Assembly (NCBI GenBank): GCA_041653635.1
Contig: JBAZFC010000001.1
Location: 496,001 to 560,000 of the forward strand
Direction of reading: 5' to 3'
DNA from: CAIXOA01 sp041653635
GTDB lineage: Archaea; Micrarchaeota; Micrarchaeia; Anstonellales; Bilamarchaeaceae
DNA length: 64,000 bases
The position numbers were made by a program, and so were the translations under genes. The notes beneath the pieces are model-generated. The model searched no databases, was not told the DNA's origin, and saw nothing but the letters and a program-made list of their open reading frames with translations. Numbering within the stretch: the stretch's first letter is position 1; every line of letters begins with the position of its first letter. Below are positions 1 through 5,424 of this stretch, one piece after another.

Positions 1-235
1 GCGGCACCCGCATTTCCGGAGGCACCAGGGCATCGTAAGCTACCGCCCCATCGTGCATCCCATAAGAGGCCGCTTGCAATATGTTCTCCTTCACGTTCCT
101 CTCTATGTGCTCCATCCGCATTACGCTTATCGCCTTCTCGTTTGAATAGTAATGCGGCTCGGCTAGAAGAGCCGCGGCTGCAACGAACAGCCCCAGCGCG
201 GCGAGCACAATCAGGAAAGAAATGTAGCCCCTCAC
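1..235 (-). CDS. N-terminus of an exported or membrane-anchored protein (partial)
   Basis: The gene runs off the left edge, so only about 78 codons are visible. I start it at a GTG (235-233). The first residues, MRGYISFLIVLAALGLFVAA, form one strongly hydrophobic segment, which is a signal peptide or N-terminal anchor. It is followed by a polar, probably extracytoplasmic stretch rich in Glu, His and Met (SNEKAISVMRMEHIERN). This layout, a short basic N-terminus and one helix followed by an amphipathic helix, is common in archaeal pilin-like and pseudopilin-like proteins, but no class III cleavage motif is evident. It is divergent from the acyltransferase gene at 287, and the roughly 50 bp between them must hold both promoters. 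I do not recognise the family, and the rest of the protein lies outside the window. Confidence 0.6.
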   Translation of the reverse strand, partial: MRGYISFLIVLAALGLFVAAAALLAEPHYYSNEKAISVMRMEHIERNVKENILQAASYGMHDGAVAYDALVPPEMRVP

Positions 236-286
236 AGTAGAATTCCTGCAGAGAAGATAAAATACCTATCGTGCATCCCTAATCCG

Positions 287-1240
287 ATGAGGGTTCGCCA
301 GATAGACGCCTTCCGCGGCTTTGCAATCGTGCTGATGGTCTTCTTCACTCTCTACGCATTGCTCAGTAACGGGCCCGACTTCCTGCTGCACAACAAGCCC
401 GATTCGCTGCACGCGGGCGATTTCGTGCTTCCCCTCTTCATTTTCGCAAGCGGCATGTCCCTTTTCTTCTTCACCCAGAAGCGGAAAAGCCGCCCGGCAA
501 AGTATGTACTGGATTCAATGGAACGCTTCTGGAAGCTCGTGCTCATCTCGTTCTTCCTGATGCTTCTCTTGGGCGCCGCACCCTTCACGATGGACGAGCT
601 GATGCTCATAGCCCTCCTCTCGCTGCCCACCATCGTCCTCGCCCTCTTTCCGGAAATTTTCATCTATGCGGGCATCCTCCTTCCGCCCGCGCTTTACCTC
701 ATCCTTCTTTACACCGGCTCCCTCCCAAATTTCAACGCCGCATACCTCGGCGGCTATCCTGCTGCAATCTTCTACCTTCCGGTGATGCTCTTCGGCTTCC
801 TTGCTGGGAAATCGGTATCAGAGAAAAAGAGCCTCCTCCCCCTATTTGCATCCATGCTCGTTCTAACAGCCCTCCTTCTTTTCCTTGTACCGCCCTACAA
901 AATGGAGGCGTCCCCCTCTTTCATGGCGCTCGCCTCCCTTCTCTCCCTAATCCTTTACATCTGCGTTGAGCGCATAATCAGCATCCCATCCTTCCAATCA
1001 GTCCCAGTACTTTTTTTCGAATACCTCGGCAGGAACCCGATAAGGTATTGGGTGCTGATGTTCCTCCTCTTCATAATCCCGGTAAGATTCTACCTATTTG
1101 CAGGGGGGCAGCACACCGCCGGGCTTGAGCCGGCGCAGGCAGTGTTGGTGTCCCTGGCATTTTCCATAATCCTATTCCTGGTTTCAAAACTGATGGATTG
1201 GATTATTTGGTTTCGCAGAAAGAGTGTTCAAAAAAACTAA
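287..1240 (+). CDS. HGSNAT-like membrane acyltransferase (DUF1624/DUF5009-type)
   Basis: A 317-residue polytopic membrane protein with about ten hydrophobic segments. The N-terminus has the family pattern of heparan-alpha-glucosaminide N-acetyltransferase-like proteins: R-x-x-D-x-x-R-G at residues 4-11, followed by HAGDFVLPLFIFASGMS at 42-58. In the family the conserved His before the D-x-V-x-P block (here His42) carries the acetyl group across the membrane. Such proteins move acetyl from cytoplasmic acetyl-CoA to sugars outside the cell, so a role in modifying surface glycans is likely; the actual substrate cannot be read. A TATA-like GATAAAATA (254-262) about 26 bp before the ATG suggests a leaderless mRNA. 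It sits beside a GT39-like glycosyltransferase, which fits envelope sugar work. Confidence 0.75.
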   Translation: MRVRQIDAFRGFAIVLMVFFTLYALLSNGPDFLLHNKPDSLHAGDFVLPLFIFASGMSLFFFTQKRKSRPAKYVLDSMERFWKLVLISFFLMLLLGAAPFTMDELMLIALLSLPTIVLALFPEIFIYAGILLPPALYLILLYTGSLPNFNAAYLGGYPAAIFYLPVMLFGFLAGKSVSEKKSLLPLFASMLVLTALLLFLVPPYKMEASPSFMALASLLSLILYICVERIISIPSFQSVPVLFFEYLGRNPIRYWVLMFLLFIIPVRFYLFAGGQHTAGLEPAQAVLVSLAFSIILFLVSKLMDWIIWFRRKSVQKN

Positions 1241-1283
1241 AACATAAGATGGCGGGAGCCTAAGCCCCCGCCTTCTGCAATAT

Positions 1284-1649
1284 TCAGAGGGTGCCGCCGC
1301 CACCGATGCTGCCGCATGCGTTCGTGACCGTCACGCTCGTCATCGCATCCAGCACTGGGGGGACGAGCACCAGGATTATGATGCCGATAACGGCACCGAT
1401 AATCATTGAGGTTGCCCAGACCGAGGCCCTTGCCCTGGTCTCCGCACCCATGACCTGGCCCGCCGCATACACGACCGCCGCAAGCACGATGAGCACGAAT
1501 ATGACCGCGCCCAAGACCGTGTTAACGGTTGTGTAAAGCTGGCAGATGCCCGCCTTTATGTCAGACCCTGCGCTAGTCGTCGCGAATCCAACGCTTGAAA
1601 GGACCAACGCAACCAGCATCAGCCCACTAACCATCTTTGTCGCATTCAT
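1284..1649 (-). CDS. VirB2/TrbC-like small membrane protein (pilin candidate), copy 1
   Basis: 121 residues from the ATG at 1649, chosen because GAGGT lies 7 nt upstream; an in-frame start at 1700 would lie in the promoter (TTATTAAAAAC, about 1684-1694). The N-terminus is a Sec signal peptide ending near GFA-TTS. Two transmembrane helices follow, separated by a short basic cytoplasmic loop (AAGQVMGAETRARA), then a Gly-rich tail. Signal peptide plus two close helices is the layout of VirB2/TrbC pilins and of the archaeal Ced/Ted pilin subunits. Two cysteines, one before helix 1 and one in the tail (NACGS), would both be outside and could pair. It is clearly paralogous to 3192-3533. The family assignment rests on architecture, not on a search. 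Confidence 0.7.
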   Translation of the reverse strand: MNATKMVSGLMLVALVLSSVGFATTSAGSDIKAGICQLYTTVNTVLGAVIFVLIVLAAVVYAAGQVMGAETRARASVWATSMIIGAVIGIIILVLVPPVLDAMTSVTVTNACGSIGGGGTL

Positions 1650-1718
1650 ATTCTGACCTCTTTGCTTTCTTATAGTTCCTAGTAATGTTTTTAATAACAT
1701 GTGTGCCGGAAGACGCCT

Positions 1719-3191
1719 ATGTTCCGCAAGATAATCCTTGCCCTTTTCGCAATCACGCTCATTTCCAAATTCGCATATATCGGGGCGACGCCCTTTTCCT
1801 ATGATGAAACACTATACACGGAAATGATTGCGGAAGAAGGGGAGCACCCATCCTTCCTCCCCACCTGGTTCGGCTATCCGGCACCGTGGAAGCCGGGGTT
1901 GTTCTTTTTTGCAGCCTCATTATTCCTCCCGATAACCTCCGCAATTTTCGCTTCGCCGGAATACGCATACCGTATCCCGCTAATGATGTTCAGCCTCCTC
2001 AACGCCGCGCTCTTATACCTAATAATAAAGCGCTTCTCCGGGGAAGGCACGGCCCTCGCCGCCTCCCTCATTTTCTATTCCGCACTCCCGGCCTTCAATG
2101 TGGAGGGCCGCCTCCTCATGGAGACCTTCACCCTTTCCACAATCCTTGCATCCATATATTTCTATACAAGGGCAAATTCCAGCCCCGCCGCGCGTTTCGC
2201 CATCGGCGGCATTTTCGCATTCCTCGCGGCAATCACAAAATCCGTCATAGCCCTCATAATTCCGGTGCTCGCCATCGCATACGTTTTCCAGTTTGACAGG
2301 AAGAACCTCAAAAGCCCCGCTTTCCTCCTCTCCCTCCTTGCGGTCCCCGCGGGGCTTGCCCTTTTCTGGCTCTCGCTATCCGGGCTAGGCCTATCGGAAA
2401 AAATATTCTTCACAGACACTGGCAAGATGTTCGTATATGATTATTCCAGCGAGCTCTTCCTCAACATCGCATATGGCGTATTCGCAGTCCTGATCCTCAT
2501 GGCCCCGGTGCTCGTCGCCTCCATTGTTTCGCTCGCATCAAAGTGGAGAACCAACCTGATGTTCTCGGCATGGATTTTGCTGCTCTTTTTCCTCCTCTTC
2601 CTGGGGCAGCGGACGTGGTATTATTATTACGCCACGCCCGCCGTGGCGTTCTTTTCCGCCATCCTGCTGGTCCCGCCAGGAAAGAATCTGGATGCATTCG
2701 CCGCGCTCATATTGGGAATTGTGGTTGCAATCTCATGCTCCGTCGCCCTTTTCACTGAATGGAACCCTGGCCGCACCCCGTTCTTTGAGGAGGGGAAGGA
2801 AATCGGGCTGATGCTCTCCGGGGAGGAGAACGTCCTTTTCGTAGGAAGTTACGAAGTCAATACAATTTCCATATCCTACAAATCCATTGACGAGAGGAGG
2901 GATTACGGCCAGCCGCTGGACTTCGGCTGGATACTCTTTGATTACAGGAAGAACAACGCCACCGCCTCTTCAGTGCTGGATTTCGTGCAGGATTACTGGA
3001 GAAACGATTACGATGTTGAAAGGAGCAATTTCGCGGGCATCTTCTGGTACAGCCAGATTTTCAGGAAGAACACGTCAATAACGGAATTTGATTACGTGGT
3101 CGTCTCGCCGCCCTTTGCGAACCTCACGCTCCCGGGCTATTCAGAATATTACGAGGGCAACTACTCAACCGTGTACCGCCGGCTCCGATAG
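1719..3191 (+). CDS. GT39-like (PMT/ArnT-type) membrane glycosyltransferase
   Basis: 490 residues from the ATG at 1719; a GTG at 1701 is also in frame, but a TATA box (TTTTTAATAAC, about 1688-1698) centred 26 bp before 1719 favours a leaderless ATG start. The first loop after helix 1 carries the Asp-Glu pair (SYDETLYTEM, residues 27-36) that serves as the catalytic and metal-binding acidic pair in GT-C enzymes of the PMT_2/ArnT group. About eleven hydrophobic segments follow, then a soluble C-terminal domain of roughly 130 residues facing outward. Such enzymes use polyprenyl-phosphate sugars to glycosylate proteins or lipids on the outer face of the membrane. The gene ends exactly where the convergent pilin-like gene ends (stop codons abut at 3191/3192). 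Confidence 0.8.
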   Translation: MFRKIILALFAITLISKFAYIGATPFSYDETLYTEMIAEEGEHPSFLPTWFGYPAPWKPGLFFFAASLFLPITSAIFASPEYAYRIPLMMFSLLNAALLYLIIKRFSGEGTALAASLIFYSALPAFNVEGRLLMETFTLSTILASIYFYTRANSSPAARFAIGGIFAFLAAITKSVIALIIPVLAIAYVFQFDRKNLKSPAFLLSLLAVPAGLALFWLSLSGLGLSEKIFFTDTGKMFVYDYSSELFLNIAYGVFAVLILMAPVLVASIVSLASKWRTNLMFSAWILLLFFLLFLGQRTWYYYYATPAVAFFSAILLVPPGKNLDAFAALILGIVVAISCSVALFTEWNPGRTPFFEEGKEIGLMLSGEENVLFVGSYEVNTISISYKSIDERRDYGQPLDFGWILFDYRKNNATASSVLDFVQDYWRNDYDVERSNFAGIFWYSQIFRKNTSITEFDYVVVSPPFANLTLPGYSEYYEGNYSTVYRRLR

Positions 3192-3533
3192 CTAGCACGC
3201 GCCCTGCACATCCAGCTGCGAACCGCCGAATGCCTGCAATATCTCCGGCACCAGCACGAAGATGAGTATCCCAATCACCGCGCCGATTATCATCGCGGTC
3301 GCCCAAACCGTGGCGCGCGAGCGCGTCTCCGCCCCGAACACCTGCCCCGCCGCATACACGACCGCGGCCATTATGATTAGCGCGAATATCACGGAGGCCA
3401 TTATCGCCTTCGCGGTGTCAGCGAGCATGCACACGCCCTCCTTTATGGAATTGTCGTCGCTGAAATCCGACTGCGCGGCAAGCACGCCCATGAAAATGGC
3501 AAACAATGCAAATCTAATGGCTGTGTTGGACAT
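3192..3533 (-). CDS. VirB2/TrbC-like small membrane protein (pilin candidate), copy 2
   Basis: 113 residues, paralogous to the gene at 1284-1649. The shared block runs from the first helix through the loop into the second: both have AAVVYAAGQV, then GAETR and IIGAVIGI. A signal peptide (MSNTAIRFALFAIFMGVLA) precedes a short acidic segment (QSDFSDDNS). Topology is signal peptide, helix, basic loop, helix, with the C-terminus outside. A Cys before helix 1 (EGVCML) and a Cys at the extreme C-terminus (QGAC) match the spacing in copy 1. AGGT lies 8 nt before the ATG, and a TATA-like GTTAAAAAC lies further upstream (about 3565-3573). The pair flanks a glycosyltransferase, so the mature proteins may be glycosylated; that is inference. 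Confidence 0.7.
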   Translation of the reverse strand: MSNTAIRFALFAIFMGVLAAQSDFSDDNSIKEGVCMLADTAKAIMASVIFALIIMAAVVYAAGQVFGAETRSRATVWATAMIIGAVIGILIFVLVPEILQAFGGSQLDVQGAC

Positions 3534-3595
3534 AATTATTACCTATATTTACTCATGCACAATATGTTTTTAACCCATCCCGCCTCATTCAACCC

Positions 3596-4108
3596 GTGAA
3601 AGAGAGGACAAAGGCGATAATACAGATATTATTCGGCATAGCGATAGCGGCCGCAGTTATACTGCTGAATGACAGCATAGCCACGCTTGGCAATTACGGC
3701 TACATAGGCGTCTTCATTATCTCCGCGCTCTCCTCCGCAACCCTCTTCATCCCGGCTCCGGGCTGGGCGGTCGTCGCTGCGATGGCGACAATCCTCAATC
3801 CAATATATGTAGGATTGGTTGCGGGCATCGGCTCCGCTTTCGGCGAGCTGACCGGATACATGGTCGGGGACGGCGCCTTGGATATTGCGGGAAGGAAGAA
3901 ATACGAGAAATTCCTTTTGCTCATAAAGAAGAACGACGCCCTCGCAATTTTTGTATTCTCCTTCCTCCCGAACCCTTTCTTTGACATCGCAGGAATCGCG
4001 GCGGGCGCGGCGAAGGTCCCGGTCTGGAGATACATGCTCTTCTGCGCGGTCGGGAGGAGTTTGCGCTATGTGCTGCTGGCGTGGCTTACAGTGCAATTCT
4101 TCCCATAG
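3596..4108 (+). CDS. DedA/VTT-domain membrane protein
   Basis: 170 residues starting at a GTG, with TATA-like GTTTTTAACC (3567-3576) about 26 bp upstream, implying a leaderless mRNA. The sequence fits the SNARE-associated/VTT (DedA) family: a re-entrant hydrophobic segment (SSATLFIPAPGWAVVAAMAT, residues 46-65), the conserved G-x-x-x-GELTGYMVG (78-91) with Glu84, and a second re-entrant segment around FSFLPNPFFDIAGIAAGAAK with the family's Pro and Gly residues. Family members flip or scramble polyprenyl-phosphate carriers or phospholipids, or move small molecules with the proton gradient. Beside a GT39-like enzyme that uses polyprenyl-phosphate sugars, carrier recycling is an attractive but unproven role. 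Confidence 0.8.
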   Translation: MKERTKAIIQILFGIAIAAAVILLNDSIATLGNYGYIGVFIISALSSATLFIPAPGWAVVAAMATILNPIYVGLVAGIGSAFGELTGYMVGDGALDIAGRKKYEKFLLLIKKNDALAIFVFSFLPNPFFDIAGIAAGAAKVPVWRYMLFCAVGRSLRYVLLAWLTVQFFP

Positions 4109-4118
4109 TCAAAAACGC

Positions 4119-4147
4119 GGAGGGGGTAAAAACCCCCTCCCCATTTT
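4119..4147 (+). terminator. G/C hairpin followed by a T run
   Basis: A perfect 9-bp stem, GGAGGGGGT (4119-4127) with ACCCCCTCC (4132-4140), closes on an AAAA loop and is followed by CCATTTTT. It lies 10 bp past the DedA-like stop codon. The form is that of an intrinsic terminator or an mRNA 3'-end structure. A very similar hairpin stands before the second copy of the intergenic repeat near 40936. Confidence 0.6.
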
Positions 4148-4163
4148 TAGACGTCATTCTGAC

Positions 4164-4213
4164 CCTCCCCCCACTTCACTTTGAGACGCTTTGCACGGGC
4201 TCCTTACGCAACC
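4164..4213. repeat. Intergenic repeat element, copy A
   Basis: About 50 bp matching 40975-41024 nearly base for base. CCTCCCCCC is followed by the exact 20-mer CTTCACTTTGAGACGCTTTG (4174-4193) and then by xACGxxCTCCTTACGCxACC. Both copies are in the same orientation and both lie 20-25 bp after a poly-G/poly-C hairpin. No gene uses it in a convincing frame. Function unknown. Confidence 0.6.
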
Positions 4214-4261
4214 ATTGGCAGAAAGGAAATGATTTAATAATTCAACGAAGATACGTCGGAT

Positions 4262-4393
4262 ATGGTATCTTTCCTAGCACGAAGGGACAAGACCAAAACA
4301 AAAAGACCCGTGGAATTCGAAAGGAGCGACGGTGAAACAGTAAGTTTCGGCGCTAGAAGAAGACCGCAGAGAAGGTCGCGGGTTGAGTTTTGA
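4262..4393 (+). CDS. Very small basic protein (43 residues)
   Basis: An ATG at 4262 opens a 43-codon frame ending in TGA at 4391. A TATA-like GATTTAATAA (4231-4240) is centred about 26 bp before the ATG, the same spacing as at the window's other leaderless genes, which is the main reason I believe the gene is real. The product begins MVSFLARRDKTKTKRPVEFE and ends in an Arg-rich stretch (GARRRPQRRSRVEF), giving a strongly positive, probably nucleic-acid-binding or ribosome-associated peptide. The segment VEFERSDGETVSFGARR reads like a short beta hairpin. It converges on the HNH nuclease gene, with one base between the stop codons. I do not recognise a family. Confidence 0.55.
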   Translation: MVSFLARRDKTKTKRPVEFERSDGETVSFGARRRPQRRSRVEF

Positions 4394-4394
4394 G

Positions 4395-4805
4395 TCAAAA
4401 CCTGAAACGTGGCATGCTAAATGCTGATGCCGAGAATAACGAATTTACTGATTTCTTAGGCGATTTTTTCTTTCTCTTATTTGATTTAGCTTTTTTTCCG
4501 AAGTACTTAGCCTTATATTTCTCGATGGACATTTTTCCCATCGCACGGTTGCATGGACCGCAGATGGGTCGTAGATTTGAAACGTTATCAGTCCCGCCTT
4601 TAGCGCGTGCTTTATTGTGCCCTATCTCAAAATGATCATTGGTTATCGTTCTCTTGCAAACATAGCACTTGCCGTCTAAAGAATTCCCATTATACTTCCG
4701 CCAAACTACTGATCTGACATTTTTATCAATTGGCCTCCTTTTTTTCTTTGGAGAAAAACCCTGTGGAGAAAAACTACGTACTGGATTATAGACCTGAAAT
4801 ACCAT
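4395..4805 (-). CDS. HNH endonuclease
   Basis: 136 residues with a clear HNH core. A zinc pair CYVC (Cys47, Cys50) and a second pair CGPC (Cys82, Cys85) bracket EIGHNKARAKGGTDNVSNLRP, which supplies His63 and Asn77; Asn86 follows the second pair. A Lys-rich tail (GKKAKSNKRKKKSPKK) and a basic N-terminus favour DNA binding. HNH nucleases nick or cut DNA in homing, restriction, phage packaging or repair. It lies about 620 bp upstream of the 23S gene but not inside it, and I see no intron for it to mobilise. The DNA is more AT-rich than its neighbours, which may indicate transfer. An inverted repeat overlaps its promoter (4823-4838). Confidence 0.85.
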   Translation of the reverse strand: MVFQVYNPVRSFSPQGFSPKKKRRPIDKNVRSVVWRKYNGNSLDGKCYVCKRTITNDHFEIGHNKARAKGGTDNVSNLRPICGPCNRAMGKMSIEKYKAKYFGKKAKSNKRKKKSPKKSVNSLFSASAFSMPRFRF

Positions 4806-4822
4806 ATTACAACCCGAATTGG

Positions 4823-4844
4823 ATTCTTGTGCAAGAATTATAAG
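4823..4844 (-). promoter_or_regulatory. TATA box and inverted repeat before the HNH gene
   Basis: On the minus strand CTTATAATTC (4844-4835) lies about 30-35 bp before the HNH start codon. Immediately downstream and overlapping it, ATTCTTG and CAAGAAT form a 7-bp inverted repeat around 2 bp (4823-4838). This position, between TATA box and transcript start, is typical for an archaeal repressor operator. The regulator is unknown. Confidence 0.4.
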
Positions 4845-4863
4845 TCTTACAGAACTGAGTGAA

Positions 4864-4968
4864 CTATATCAGTCCAGCTAAGCGAAGTAGTACTGCCGCG
4901 ATAAGCAAACCCACAATTGCCGCCGCCATAATCATGGCGATTCGTCCAATATTTCCCTGTCCTTTCAT
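4864..4968 (-). CDS. 34-residue single-span membrane peptide
   Basis: ATG at 4968 to TAG at 4864. The product starts MKGQGNIGRIAMIMAAAIVG and continues as one hydrophobic helix of about 22 residues ending LRLAGLI. The short N-terminus has Lys and Arg, so the N-terminus probably stays inside. On the coding strand a TTTATAAT element is centred 27 bp before the ATG, matching the leaderless promoter spacing seen throughout the window. It lies between the HNH gene and the 23S leader, on the opposite strand to the rRNA. The family is not recognised. A random frame with such an even hydrophobic profile and a correctly placed TATA box is unlikely but possible. Confidence 0.5.
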   Translation of the reverse strand: MKGQGNIGRIAMIMAAAIVGLLIAAVLLRLAGLI

Positions 4969-5144
4969 ACTTATGCAGACGTTTCAACATCATTATAAAT
5001 GAGTACGCTACAAATGTTACACCATAACTACTGATTAACTGTAACCGAGAAGTAATTTGTGATATCCCATCTTCGCCCGCGTTCTGTGCATTATTCGGCA
5101 GATTTCCCCCGTTCCGGCGCCATTTCCTCCGTCGGAGCAAGAAA

Positions 5145-5156
5145 ACCTTTATAAAC
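5145..5156 (+). promoter_or_regulatory. Core promoter of the 23S rRNA transcript
   Basis: ACCTTTATAAAC is a BRE-TATA core preceded by a run of A. Transcription should start near 5178. Exactly the same 12-mer stands before the S-layer gene (35158-35169), so the two presumably most abundant transcripts in the window share a core promoter. From 4969 to this point the DNA otherwise holds only the promoter of the small minus-strand gene at 4864. Confidence 0.7.
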
Positions 5157-5177
5157 AGTTCAGCTCTTATAAGTAGA

Positions 5178-5424
5178 CCTCCGTTAGGGGGAGTGCTCTT
5201 TTGAGCGCCCGCTTGCTTCTGCAATGGCGCGTTGACAAAAGCATTAGCCTTTTCCTTCTGTGAAGGAAGGGCGGACAGCCCGTCTCGGAACTTCGGTTCC
5301 GTCGCGGCGGAAAAGGCCTCATCTACTCTGGTCTTTCTGTCGTTCGGGCCCAGTCCATCATGAGTACGAAAGGATAGCAAGGAAGTTTGAGTTAAAGCCG
5401 GAAAGTCCGGTGGAAACTCAAAGT
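5178..5424 (+). other. Leader of the 23S precursor RNA
   Basis: Between the promoter and the mature 23S end lie about 245 nt with strong hairpins: TTCCTTC/GAAGGAA with a 3-nt loop (5252-5268), CGGAAC-UUCG-GTTCCG (5286-5301), and TTTGAGTT...AACTCAAA just before the mature end (about 5386-5422) enclosing CCGG/CCGG. No tRNA, 16S, SRP RNA or RNase P RNA is recognisable. A stable cut-out fragment could persist as a small RNA, but nothing here proves it. Confidence 0.5.
5359..5382 (+). other. 23S processing stem, 5' strand
   Basis: CATGAGTA (5359-5366) and GAAAGGATAGCAAG (5368-5381) pair with TACTTATG (8351-8358, one G-U) and CTTGCTATCCTTTC (8334-8347) downstream of the gene. Together they form a stem of 22 pairs broken only by a 1 x 3 internal loop. 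This is the expected pre-rRNA processing stem enclosing the 23S. Confidence 0.8.

Noticed and set aside
4395..4805. HNH protein as a homing endonuclease of a 23S intron.
   Set aside because: The 23S is of normal length with no visible intron, and the HNH gene lies outside it on the other strand.
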